Shown: positions 15,041-22,295 of the stretch, piece by piece
Layout of the letters: each line of letters opens with the position of its first letter
How positions within the stretch are numbered: the stretch's first letter is position 1
Assembly (NCBI GenBank): GCA_017523995.1
Contig: JAFWUX010000158.1
Span: forward strand, 1-22,825
DNA length: 22,825 nucleotides
Source of the DNA: Oscillospiraceae bacterium
GTDB taxonomy: Bacteria; Bacillota_A; Clostridia; Oscillospirales; Ruminococcaceae
Direction of reading: 5' to 3'
Program-made: the position numbers and the translations under genes
Notes under the pieces: generated by a model
What the model saw: the letters and a program-made list of their open reading frames with translations, nothing else
What the model was told of the DNA's origin: nothing
Databases searched by the model: none

Positions 15041-15952
15041 ATGACATTACAGCAACTAAAATACATCATTATGATTGCAGAAACCGGCTCAATCACAATG
15101 GCGGCAGAGCGGCTATTCATCGCACAGCCGAGCCTGTCGAAATCGGTTGCAGAGCTCGAAAAGGAAATGGGCATCATAATTTTCAACCGCAGCAACAGAG
15201 GAGTGTATCTCTCTGAAGAAGGCACGAAATTTCTTTCCTATGCGCGTCAGATTGTCGAGCAGGCGGAGATTTTGGAACGGGAATACAAATCCGCGCCGCC
15301 GCCGAACCGGGCGTTTGCAGTATCCTCACAGCACTATGCATTCGTGGTCAATGCTTTTGTCGAGCTGGTGCGGGAATACGGGCGCGACAAATACGAGTTT
15401 ACGCTTCGTGAACTGAAAACCGCGGAGATCATCGAGGATGTGCGCACGCACCGCAGCGATATCGGCGTACTCTATCTGAGCCGTCTCAACCGCGAGGTCA
15501 TCCGGCATATTCTGCAAAACGAGGAACTGAAATTTGAATCGCTGTTCACGGCAAAACCACATGTGTTTGTCAGCCGAAGCAATCCGCTGGTCGGCAGAAA
15601 ATCGGTGACGCTTGATGACCTGAAAGCCTTTCCGCGTCTGACCTATGATCAGGGTGTAAAAAATTCGTTTTACTTTGCAGAGGAACTGCATATCACAGCG
15701 GAAAGCCCGAAAAATATTGTTGTCTCAGACCGTGCGACGTTGTTCAATCTGCTGATCGGTCTCGATGGCTACACAATTTCATCCGGTATCCTGAGCGAAG
15801 ACCTGAACGGCAGTAATATCGTTTCCATTCCGCTGGAGAGCGATGAGATCATGGAGATCGGATATATTGTAACCACAGACCGGCCGATGAATGACATCAC
15901 GCGGCGGTATCTGGAACATCTGGAAAGCTATATAGCAAACTGTTCACTCTGA
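15041..15952 (+). CDS. LysR-family regulator, probable activator of metE-metF (303 aa)
   Basis: GGAAGGAGG sits seven bases before the ATG at 15041. The winged helix-turn-helix at the N-terminus is standard for the family (LQQLKYIIMIAETGSITMAA, then AERLFIAQPSLSKSVAELEK, residues about 3-42). The effector domain of two Rossmann-like lobes covers about 90-300, for a usual total length near 300. It lies about 100 bases upstream of metE on the same strand, and the gap holds two inverted repeats placed as LysR sites normally are. Enteric MetR, also LysR-type, activates metE with homocysteine as coinducer. Calling this one MetR-like rests on position, not on residues. A longer upstream frame has no better start. 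Confidence 0.85.
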   Translation: MTLQQLKYIIMIAETGSITMAAERLFIAQPSLSKSVAELEKEMGIIIFNRSNRGVYLSEEGTKFLSYARQIVEQAEILEREYKSAPPPNRAFAVSSQHYAFVVNAFVELVREYGRDKYEFTLRELKTAEIIEDVRTHRSDIGVLYLSRLNREVIRHILQNEELKFESLFTAKPHVFVSRSNPLVGRKSVTLDDLKAFPRLTYDQGVKNSFYFAEELHITAESPKNIVVSDRATLFNLLIGLDGYTISSGILSEDLNGSNIVSIPLESDEIMEIGYIVTTDRPMNDITRRYLEHLESYIANCSL

Positions 15953-15953
15953 T

Positions 15954-15992
15954 ATAGCTTTTGACTATGGAATAGCATGAATATTTGATATT
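15954..15992 (+). promoter_or_regulatory. Likely LysR-type operator before metE
   Basis: ATAG (15954-15957), seven bases, CTAT (15965-15968) contains T-N11-A and is centred about 66 bases before the predicted start of transcription. A second repeat, AATAT-TTG-ATATT (15980-15992), is centred near -41. This matches the recognition-site plus activation-site layout of LysR regulators. Confidence 0.5.
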
Positions 15993-16020
15993 AACACATT
16001 TCTGACCAATATGGTATAAT
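15991..16020 (+). promoter_or_regulatory. Promoter of metE-metF
   Basis: TTAACA (15991-15996), an 18-base spacer and TATAAT (16015-16020) with TGG just before the -10. The leader to the ATG is only about 28 bases and holds no S-box, T-box or B12 riboswitch. Confidence 0.75.
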
Positions 16021-16054
16021 AAGCCTATCATAAATCATATCGGAGGAATCGGAA

Positions 16055-18328
16055 ATGAAAACAACAATTATCGGCTATCCCAGAATCGGTAATCTTCGCG
16101 AACTGAAATTTGCAAGTGAAAAATATTTTCGCGGTGAGATCACCGTAGCGGAACTGGAAGCAGAAGCAAAGGAAATCCGCCTGTTTAATCTGAATTTGCA
16201 AAAAAACAGCGGTCTTGATTTGATCCCCTCAAATGATTATTCTTTCTATGACGGAGTGCTGGATACGGCTTTTTTGCTGAATGCTGTTGCGGAAAGATAT
16301 ACGGCACTTAAACTGTCCGTGTTGGATACATACTTCGCGGCAGCACGCGGTTACCAGGGCGAAAAGGGCGATGTCAAGGCGCTTGCAATGAAAAAATGGT
16401 ATAATACCAATTATCACTACATGGTTCCAGAAATCGATGATGAGACGACGATTTCTCTTGTCGGAACAAAGCCGTTTGATCTGTTTAAAGAAGCACTGGA
16501 AAACGGCATCAAAACAAAGCCGGTCATCATCGGTGCATTCACATTTCTAAAGCTGTCGCGCTATATGGGAACAAAAACTGCCGCTGATTTCATCGAACAA
16601 ACTGCCGAAGCATATTCAGCGATTCTCATAAAATTTAATGCGCTCGGTGCGGAATGGGTACAGTTTGATGAGCCCTCTCTGGTTAAAGATCTGACTGAGG
16701 AAGATATTCAGCTTTTCACTTCGCTGTACGAAAAGATTTTGCCGAATAAGGGCAGTGTTAAGGTGCTGGCGCAGACCTATTTCGGTGATGTCCGCGACTG
16801 CTATCAGGACTTGTGCAGCCTTGATTTCGATGGCGTCGGACTGGATTTTATTGAAGGCAAACAGTCGCTTGCGCTTGTGCAGGCAAACGGTTTTCCAAAA
16901 GATAAAATGCTATTTGCAGGTGTTGTCAACGGCAAGAACATCTGGCGCAATCACTATGCTTCAACGCTGCTGATTCTGGATGAGCTGAAAAAGCATACTG
17001 AAAAAATCGTTCTGAATACATCGTGTTCGCTGCTTCATGTGCCGTGTACGCTTAGCAATGAAACAAAGCTTGCAGATAGTTATAAAAAGCATTTTGCATA
17101 CGCAGAGGAAAAACTTACAGAACTTGCAGAAATCCGGAAAATTACGGTTTCGGAATATCCGCTTGAAACAGAAGAATACCGCCGCAATGCTGTACTGCAC
17201 AGCGAGCCACGCTCCGGCAGAAATGATGCTGTCAGAGAAAAGGTTGCCAGCCTGACTGCGCAGGATTTTGTCCGCCTGCCAGCATTTGTTGTGCGTGAAA
17301 AAATCCAGAAAGCACGCTTCAACCTGCCGCTGTTCCCGACGACGACGATTGGTTCTTTTCCGCAGACTGCCGATGTCAAATCTGCACGTACAGCCCTCCG
17401 AAAGGGTGAGCTTTCCCATGCGGATTATGAAAACCTGATTGAGCGCAAGATCGCGGAATGCGTCAGATTGCAGGAAGAGATCGGGCTGGACGTTCTGGTT
17501 CACGGTGAATTTGAACGCAACGACATGGTCGAATATTTCGGAGAGTGCCTTGACGGTTATATTTTCACGGAAAAGGCATGGGTGCAGTCCTACGGTACGC
17601 GCTGCGTCAAGCCGCCGGTTGTCTGGGGCGATATTTCCCGTGCAAAGCCGATGACTGTGCGCTGGTCTGTCTATGCGCAGAGTCTGACTGATAAACCGAT
17701 GAAGGGCATGCTGACCGGTCCTGTTACGATCCTGAACTGGTCGTTCCCGCGCGAGGACATTTCCCTGAAAGAGAGCGCCTTGCAGATTGCGCTTGCAATT
17801 CGCGAGGAGGTGCTTGATCTGGAAGCAAACGGCATCAAAATCATTCAGGTAGATGAAGCTGCTCTGCGTGAAAAACTGCCGCTGCGCAAATCGGATTGGC
17901 GCGAGGATTATCTCGACTGGGCTATCCCTGCATTCCGGTATGTCCACAGCGGCGTAAAACCGGAAACGCAAATCCATACGCATATGTGCTACAGTGAATT
18001 TGCCGATATTATCCGTGACATTGACGATATGGATGCGGATGTCATCACCTTTGAGGCATCACGTTCCGATTTGACGATTCTCGATGTTCTGAAGGAAAAC
18101 AATTTCCGCACAGAGGTTGGTCCGGGTGTGTATGATATCCATTCGCCGCGCGTACCGTCGAAAGAGGAGATTAAGGCAGTGATCGGCAAGATGAAAGCAC
18201 GTATTCCCGCAGAAAAACTCTGGGTGAATCCCGACTGCGGGCTCAAAACCAGAGGCAATGAAGAAACGATTCCGAGCCTGAAAAACCTTGTCAGTGCTGC
18301 AATTGAGGTGCGAAATGAAAACAGCTGA
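16055..18328 (+). CDS. metE: Cobalamin-independent methionine synthase (757 aa)
   Basis: This enzyme (5-methyltetrahydropteroyltriglutamate-homocysteine methyltransferase) moves the methyl group of methyltetrahydrofolate to homocysteine, the last step of methionine synthesis, in the cytosol. Length and ends match the family. The N-terminal barrel opens with the typical GYPRIGNLRELKFASEKYF. The C-terminal catalytic barrel begins with LPLFPTTTIGSFPQT and holds the zinc ligands: His and Cys of HTHMCYSEF, Glu of TFEASRSD and Cys of NPDCGLKTR. It also has VHGEFERNDMVEYFGE and QVDEAALREKLP. GGAGGA stands about eight bases before the ATG. It overlaps metF, which makes the methyl donor, so supply and use of the methyl group are coupled. 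No damage is seen. Confidence 0.97.
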   Translation: MKTTIIGYPRIGNLRELKFASEKYFRGEITVAELEAEAKEIRLFNLNLQKNSGLDLIPSNDYSFYDGVLDTAFLLNAVAERYTALKLSVLDTYFAAARGYQGEKGDVKALAMKKWYNTNYHYMVPEIDDETTISLVGTKPFDLFKEALENGIKTKPVIIGAFTFLKLSRYMGTKTAADFIEQTAEAYSAILIKFNALGAEWVQFDEPSLVKDLTEEDIQLFTSLYEKILPNKGSVKVLAQTYFGDVRDCYQDLCSLDFDGVGLDFIEGKQSLALVQANGFPKDKMLFAGVVNGKNIWRNHYASTLLILDELKKHTEKIVLNTSCSLLHVPCTLSNETKLADSYKKHFAYAEEKLTELAEIRKITVSEYPLETEEYRRNAVLHSEPRSGRNDAVREKVASLTAQDFVRLPAFVVREKIQKARFNLPLFPTTTIGSFPQTADVKSARTALRKGELSHADYENLIERKIAECVRLQEEIGLDVLVHGEFERNDMVEYFGECLDGYIFTEKAWVQSYGTRCVKPPVVWGDISRAKPMTVRWSVYAQSLTDKPMKGMLTGPVTILNWSFPREDISLKESALQIALAIREEVLDLEANGIKIIQVDEAALREKLPLRKSDWREDYLDWAIPAFRYVHSGVKPETQIHTHMCYSEFADIIRDIDDMDADVITFEASRSDLTILDVLKENNFRTEVGPGVYDIHSPRVPSKEEIKAVIGKMKARIPAEKLWVNPDCGLKTRGNEETIPSLKNLVSAAIEVRNENS

Positions 18329-19193
18329 ACTATTTGCACAGAAAACAGTTTTTTCACTGGAAGTATTTCCGCCGAAACCCGATGCAGATGAAAGTGTCAT
18401 CTACGATACGCTGGAGCAGCTTTCGGATATTGAACCGGATTTCATCAGCGTGACCTATGGCGCAGGCGGCGGCAAAAACGGCAGCAAGACAATTCAGATC
18501 GCATCTGATATTCAGCACAGATACGGCGTGGAGAGTGTTGCGCATCTGCCGTGCATCAATCTTACAAAGCCGCAGGCGCGAGAGATTTTAGACCGGATGC
18601 AGGATGCAGGCATCGAGAATATCCTTGCTTTGCGCGGCGACCGTACCGATGATGCTGCACCGAGTGATTTCCGCCATGCAAGCGACCTCATCACATTTAT
18701 TCAGGAGAATTATGATTTCAACATTCTTGCGGCGTGTTATCCGGAGGTGCATCCCGAAAGTACCGGCGCGGTCGATGATCTCAAATGGCTGAAATATAAG
18801 GTGGACTGCGGTGCAGATCATCTCATTACGCAGCTTTTCCTTGATAATGAATACTTTTTTGATTTTCATGAGAAGGCGCGCATCGCCGGTATCAATGTGC
18901 CGATCGAAGCCGGCATTATGCCTGTGACAAACAAGCGTCAGATTGAGCGCATGGTGAGGCTCTGCGGCGTGCAGCTTCCCAAGAAATTTAAGCGAATGCT
19001 GGAAAAATATGAGCACAACGTAACCGCGCTGCGCGATGCAGGCATTGCCTATGCAATCGACCAAATCACTGATCTGATGGCAGAGGGTGTAGACGGCATA
19101 CACCTCTACACTATGAACAATCCGTATATTGCGCACCGGATCTTTGAAGCGGTGCAGAATCTGATCACAGTAAAGAATAAAGTCTGCGATTGA
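18315..19193 (+). CDS. metF: Methylenetetrahydrofolate reductase (292 aa)
   Basis: This FAD enzyme reduces 5,10-methylenetetrahydrofolate to the 5-methyl form used by metE. The start at 18315 follows GAGGTG (18305-18310) and overlaps the last 14 bases of metE, so translation is coupled. Present are SLEVFPPK with the catalytic-type Glu16, the FAD-binding stretches SVTYGAGGG and NILALRGDRTDD, and the substrate-side Gln in LITQLFLDNEYFFDF. The segment PIEAGIMPVTNKRQIERM and the closing GIHLYTMNNP are also typical. Length equals the small bacterial form (E. coli MetF is about 296) without the eukaryotic regulatory domain. Confidence 0.96.
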   Translation: MKTAELFAQKTVFSLEVFPPKPDADESVIYDTLEQLSDIEPDFISVTYGAGGGKNGSKTIQIASDIQHRYGVESVAHLPCINLTKPQAREILDRMQDAGIENILALRGDRTDDAAPSDFRHASDLITFIQENYDFNILAACYPEVHPESTGAVDDLKWLKYKVDCGADHLITQLFLDNEYFFDFHEKARIAGINVPIEAGIMPVTNKRQIERMVRLCGVQLPKKFKRMLEKYEHNVTALRDAGIAYAIDQITDLMAEGVDGIHLYTMNNPYIAHRIFEAVQNLITVKNKVCD

Positions 19194-19207
19194 CATATCA
19201 CGAATGA

Positions 19208-19231
19208 GAACCCGCCTGATTGGGCGGGTTC
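19208..19231 (+). terminator. Terminator of metE-metF
   Basis: GAACCCGCC and GGCGGGTTC form a perfect 9-bp stem with a 6-base loop, 14 bases after the metF stop. The following tract (ATTATTATAT) is U-poor. Confidence 0.75.
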
Positions 19232-19258
19232 ATTATTATATATCGGAAAACAGCATCA

Positions 19259-19450
19259 ATGCTATTGTTTCTTCACATTGCAGCAAGAATCGTAAGATGC
19301 ATTGATGATCTTGGCCGCATTGTAATACCAAAAGAAATCCGCAGGACACTCCGCATCAGAATGGGCGACCCCTCACTGAAAACATTGACACGGGAAATTG
19401 CGTTCTGCTCCGGGATGCAGGAGCTCACCGGGAGAGGGTACATCGGGTAG
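19259..19450 (+). CDS. AbrB-domain ORF of cassette E with a replaced start (63 aa)
   Basis: The AbrB core is intact from IVRCIDDLGRIVIPKEIRR through TLRIRMGDP and the tail (SLKTLTREIAF, ending RGYIG, TAG at 19448-19450). The usual MKATG start, ribosome site and leader are absent. The frame is instead open upstream to an ATG at 19259 (MLLFLHIAAR) with no good ribosome site. Its Arg-to-Cys change (RCIDD against RRIDD) is in the DNA-binding face. The terminator of metF lies upstream, and no promoter is obvious. It may be silent. Confidence 0.4.
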   Translation: MLLFLHIAARIVRCIDDLGRIVIPKEIRRTLRIRMGDPSLKTLTREIAFCSGMQELTGRGYIG

Positions 19451-19499
19451 AGGACATAGAAATACCGCCGTCTGATTGGAAGTCAGGCGGTGTTTTTTT
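19281..19499 (+). repeat. AbrB-cassette copy E, lacking its leader
   Basis: Homology to copies B, D and F begins at about the third AbrB strand (AGAATCG) and runs through the tail and terminator. The upstream conserved block and inverted repeat are missing. It lies between metF and the YxjI-like gene. Confidence 0.8.
19466..19499 (+). terminator. Terminator of cassette E
   Basis: CGCCGTCTGA and TCAGGCGGTG pair with two G-U pairs and a 7-base loop, followed by TTTTTTT, the best U tract of all copies. Confidence 0.85.
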
Positions 19500-19522
19500 G
19501 TATACGAATATTTTTGTATCCA

Positions 19523-19551
19523 TTGCATTCTTACGCATAACGTGATATAAT
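19523..19551 (+). promoter_or_regulatory. Promoter of the YxjI-like gene
   Basis: TTGCAT (19523-19528), 17 bases, TATAAT (19546-19551) with TGA just before, an extended -10. Transcription starts near 19558. Confidence 0.7.
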
Positions 19552-19567
19552 ACAGTTATCATTGATG

Positions 19568-19615
19568 GTACTGTTCTGCCTGCGAAATGTTGGTACAGCC
19601 GAAAAAGAACAGTAC
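19568..19615 (+). promoter_or_regulatory. Leader hairpin of the YxjI-like gene
   Basis: GTACTGTTCT (19568-19577) and AGAACAGTAC (19606-19615) are a perfect 10-base inverted repeat with a 28-base loop. It begins about ten bases after the predicted transcript start and ends 19 bases before the ATG. It could be an operator or an mRNA structure. Confidence 0.5.
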
Positions 19616-19634
19616 AGGAAGCTGAGGGAAAGCA

Positions 19635-20165
19635 ATGGATGCGCAGAATACAATATACAACAGGAAACAGAAAAAAAGAACCTATCTGCTGACAATGGAG
19701 CAGGTGTTGTCATTAAAGCCGCAGTATAATGTATATAGAGACGGTATGAAACCGATCTGTACAATCGAAGGTGACATCACACGACACAGATTTTCGATTC
19801 GGAAAGACGGTACAGAAGTGCTGCGGCTCAGCAAAAAGATCGCAAAGCTTCTGACAGAATACACGATTGAGAAAGACGGTCAGGTAATTGCAAAGATCAA
19901 AAAGCGTATTTCACTGCTTACACATGATTTTTCCGGTACGATCAACGGTCAGATGGTGGAAATACGTGCGGACTGGTATGCCTGCTGTTTCGATATTCTG
20001 ATCGGAGGCAGAAAGCTCTGCGAAATTGAGCAAAAAAAATCAGGTTTTCTCGACACATATCTGATCCTGATGTTTGATTCAGATATGGACGAAATTGCTG
20101 CAGCACTTGCCGCCATTTGCGACCATATTTCTGATAAAGATGATTCTGAATGTGAAAACGATTAA
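19635..20165 (+). CDS. LURP-one-related / YxjI-like protein (176 aa)
   Basis: GAGGGA stands before the ATG at 19635. The chain is a run of short beta strands with alternating charged turns, as in the LURP-one/YxjI group (Tubby-like beta barrel): MEQVLSLKPQYNVYRDGM, IRKDGTEVLRLSKKIAK, YTIEKDGQVIAKIKKR, FSGTINGQMVEIRAD and FDILIGGRKLCEIEQKK. There is no signal peptide or clear membrane helix. The acidic tail ends SDKDDSECEND. The biochemical role of bacterial members is not established; lipid or membrane association has been suggested for the fold. It converges on the zinc-ribbon gene, and one hairpin serves both ends. Confidence 0.7.
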   Translation: MDAQNTIYNRKQKKRTYLLTMEQVLSLKPQYNVYRDGMKPICTIEGDITRHRFSIRKDGTEVLRLSKKIAKLLTEYTIEKDGQVIAKIKKRISLLTHDFSGTINGQMVEIRADWYACCFDILIGGRKLCEIEQKKSGFLDTYLILMFDSDMDEIAAALAAICDHISDKDDSECEND

Positions 20166-20185
20166 GACCGGCGAATGCCGGTCTT
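20164..20185. terminator. Bidirectional terminator between convergent genes
   Basis: AAGACCGGC and GCCGGTCTT form a perfect 9-bp stem with a GAAT loop. It overlaps the stop codon of the YxjI-like gene and lies 14 bases beyond the zinc-ribbon gene's stop. Confidence 0.85.
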
Positions 20186-20199
20186 ATCCGTATGATTAT

Positions 20200-20868
20200 T
20201 TACAGCAGCTTGGTTTTTTCCTTTCCGCCGCGCTGTTCAGCAGCAAAAAGACAGATCAGTGCAGCAATCGCGCCCTGAAGCCGGTATTTATTACCAATAC
20301 CAGTGACGGCAAAACTGTCCTGATTGTTGAGCTGCCAGCGTGGATAGCCGCCGTTCGGGTCAAGATGCATGGCACTGATCTCACGGTGCAGGACGGCGCC
20401 CTTTTTTTTCCCGTTTACAAAAATGCTGCGTTTATCCGTAATAACAAAAAATTCTTTTCCTCTGGAAAGAATGCCGTCGTCGCCGTAGACAATGATACAC
20501 TCGCCGGGCTCTATTAGTTCCGCGATCTTCGGCATGATTTTGTCGATTCGCTTCTGATTGATACCCTCAGAAGCGACATCTTCATCGGTAAGAAGGGTGG
20601 TTCTGATATATTTGGATACACTCTCTGTGGTCTTCAGACTGTTCAGGCAATAGCGCATTGAATCAAGAACAGCGATTACATTGTCATGCTGTTTCAGGCT
20701 GTCAAGATTCCACAGAAAGTCAAACATTCTTTCATCGAGCATTCCGGTGTTGCCGTCATCCTGCATATCGACATCAATATGCGTATCACAAAAAGGACAG
20801 ATCAGACATTTATTCGAGATCGAAAGTTCCATTTCACCGCCGCAGGACGGGCATTTTCTTGTATCCAT
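20200..20868 (-). CDS. Zinc-ribbon protein with a PH-like C-terminal half (222 aa)
   Basis: AAAGGAG precedes the ATG at 20868, and the gene starts 13 bases after the membrane-protein gene, so the two form an operon. The N-terminus is a zinc ribbon with Cys6-x2-Cys9 (CPSCGG) and Cys24-x2-Cys27 (CPFC). A helical middle (about 45-120) leads to a beta-rich end (about 120-205: GECIIVYGDDGILSRGKEFF, then VITDKRSIFVNGKKKG, and HREISAMHLDPNGGYPRWQL), which looks like a bacterial PH or YvbH-like domain. No membrane helix is evident, apart from a weakly hydrophobic patch near 205. It probably acts at the membrane with its operon partner. The function is unknown. Confidence 0.65.
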   Translation of the reverse strand: MDTRKCPSCGGEMELSISNKCLICPFCDTHIDVDMQDDGNTGMLDERMFDFLWNLDSLKQHDNVIAVLDSMRYCLNSLKTTESVSKYIRTTLLTDEDVASEGINQKRIDKIMPKIAELIEPGECIIVYGDDGILSRGKEFFVITDKRSIFVNGKKKGAVLHREISAMHLDPNGGYPRWQLNNQDSFAVTGIGNKYRLQGAIAALICLFAAEQRGGKEKTKLL

Positions 20869-20881
20869 AATATATTCTCCT

Positions 20882-21865
20882 TTATTGTTTTTTCTTCCGC
20901 TTTTTGAGCTTTGTACTCCATATTGGATTCCCGTTTTCCAGGTATCGTGTGATCATACAGGCATATGCTTCCGGGAGTGACTCTTCTCCAAGGCATATGC
21001 CCTTGCTGTCAGGAATTTCAGTGATGCGGTGCGCATCGGCTTCGCCCTCATCTAAAAGTGAGACATCCTTGCTGAATGTGACATAGAACCTGCCGAAGTG
21101 ATAATAGCCGTAAACGAAAACGCCTTCTTCTGACGGACCGTAAATGATTGTGTCATTCTTGATTGTGCGTATTCTTCCAAGCCACGGGAATCCAAGCTGT
21201 GTCTCTGTACTGTCAAGTGCATCGCAAAGCTCCTGAACGGTTTTCTTCATGCCGGGAACGGCACGGATTGGCGATGCAGCCGAATTAAACGGATTGTTTC
21301 CGTTGCCCATTGCCCAGAATACGATTCCTTCAATGAGCAGCAATAAGCCTGCCGCTATGGATGTATCCGAAAAGGAAGCCGCGATCATACCGGTTACTGC
21401 GCCGATTATCAGCAGAACTGCGGCGACTCTGAAAATAAGTGACATGATCCACTGTGAACGCGGCGTGTCGGTTTGACTCGCTGTGATAGAATACATGACG
21501 ATCGCCTCAATCAGAAGCAGGATTGCAGCGGCAACACTCCGATCACTGCCCTGTGTTTTCCAGATTGCAATAATACCGGCGCTGTTCAGAATGATGCCGC
21601 ACAGCACGAGCAAACTGCCCGATACAACGATTGATTTTTTTGAGTTTATGCTGTCCAGCAAGAATCCCATGCGAAAAAAACCGATGCAGAACAGAAACGC
21701 CGCCAGCGCAAAGACTGCCCAGAAAAGGATATTTACTTTTTGCGGCAGCAGGAACAGCAGCACGTAGGAAGCCGCAAGACAAAGGAAATCAACGATGATC
21801 TCAACGGTATTCTGCGGTTTTTTCAGAAACAACCTGATTTTTTCAGTCAGTCCCGGCATCTTCAT
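20882..21865 (-). CDS. Six-helix membrane protein with cytosolic C-terminal domain (327 aa)
   Basis: AAAAGGAG sits before the ATG at 21865, with a strong promoter just upstream. Six hydrophobic segments lie near residues 21-41, 44-66, 79-101, 110-130, 141-161 and 168-187, arranged like the short helix-bundle proteins of the DUF308 type. Two similar segments (AAAILLLIEAIVMYS and AAGLLLLIEGIVFWA) suggest an internal duplication. The last 140 residues are soluble and end in a very basic tail (KLKKRKKKQ), which implies a cytosolic C-terminus. It heads a two-gene operon with the zinc-ribbon protein. I do not recognise a defined function. Confidence 0.7.
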   Translation of the reverse strand: MKMPGLTEKIRLFLKKPQNTVEIIVDFLCLAASYVLLFLLPQKVNILFWAVFALAAFLFCIGFFRMGFLLDSINSKKSIVVSGSLLVLCGIILNSAGIIAIWKTQGSDRSVAAAILLLIEAIVMYSITASQTDTPRSQWIMSLIFRVAAVLLIIGAVTGMIAASFSDTSIAAGLLLLIEGIVFWAMGNGNNPFNSAASPIRAVPGMKKTVQELCDALDSTETQLGFPWLGRIRTIKNDTIIYGPSEEGVFVYGYYHFGRFYVTFSKDVSLLDEGEADAHRITEIPDSKGICLGEESLPEAYACMITRYLENGNPIWSTKLKKRKKKQ

Positions 21866-21902
21866 GTTCTCCTTTTAAAACGAATATGTTTTGTTTGATA
21901 AG

Positions 21903-21931
21903 ATTATAGCACAGAATGCTGAAGAAATCAA
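21903..21931 (-). promoter_or_regulatory. Promoter of the membrane protein/zinc-ribbon operon
   Basis: The minus strand reads TTGATT (21926-21931), 17 bases, TATAAT (21903-21908) with TGC before the -10. The leader is about 30 bases. Confidence 0.8.
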
Positions 21932-21998
21932 GAGATAATATACGCAGAATCGGATGATAAGAAAACATTTTCAATGCATAATCTTCCGCACACGGCAA

Positions 21999-22071
21999 AC
22001 AATACCGGTGAGCGATCGAACAATCGCAAAGCATAAAACAGGAGGCAGAAAATGAAAGCAACCGGTATTGT
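21999..22071 (+). promoter_or_regulatory. Leader structure of cassette F
   Basis: The same 11-base inverted repeat (21999-22009 with 22061-22071) encloses AGGAGG (22040-22045). The inner hairpin has a different sequence from B and D, GCGAT/ATCGC (22012-22016, 22023-22027) in place of TAGCTT/AAGCTA, but lies in the same place. Confidence 0.6.
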
Positions 22072-22228
22072 GAGAAGAATCGACGATTTAGGGAGAGTTG
22101 TCATACCGAAAGAAATCAGACGTACAATGCGGATTAGGGAAGGAGACCCCTCACTGAAAACATTGACACAGGATTTGGTGTTCTGTATGAGTGTGGAATC
22201 CGCTGCGGAACGGTACATCGGGAATTGA
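22052..22228 (+). CDS. Small AbrB/SpoVT-type protein with novel tail (58 aa), cassette F
   Basis: AGGAGG lies six bases before the ATG. Residues 1-33 are identical in protein sequence to copy B (KATGIVRRIDD, then LGRVVIPKEIRRTMRIREGD), although several codons differ (for example TTAGGG against CTCGGC for Leu-Gly). The tail varies: after SLKTLTQ it reads DLVFCMSVESAAERYIGN, with one residue fewer before YIG than in B, and an added Asn. The in-frame change and silent codon changes argue that the ORF is translated and selected. This and copy B are the best candidates for working proteins. Confidence 0.6.
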   Translation: MKATGIVRRIDDLGRVVIPKEIRRTMRIREGDPSLKTLTQDLVFCMSVESAAERYIGN

Positions 22229-22239
22229 ATACAAGAGAA

Positions 22240-22272
22240 CCGCCGTCTGCGTTGTGCAGGCGGCGGTCTTTT
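22240..22272 (+). terminator. Terminator of cassette F
   Basis: CCGCCGTCTGC and GCAGGCGGCGG pair over 11 bp with one G-U and a 5-base loop, then TCTTTT. It also lies 24 bases past the stop of the minus-strand thioredoxin-like gene. Confidence 0.8.
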
Positions 22273-22295
22273 CGTGGTATATTTTTATGCTGGCT

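Larger units (their letters stand above)
21961..22272 (+). repeat. AbrB-cassette copy F, full length
   Basis: It shares the upstream block with copy D (ATTTTCAATGCATAATCTTCC), then leader, ORF and terminator. It is the most diverged full copy in both the leader hairpin and the tail, yet all elements are kept. Confidence 0.85.

Noticed and set aside
15953..16054. SAM, B12 or T-box riboswitch before metE
   Set aside because: The leader after the promoter is only about 28 bases, too short for any of these.
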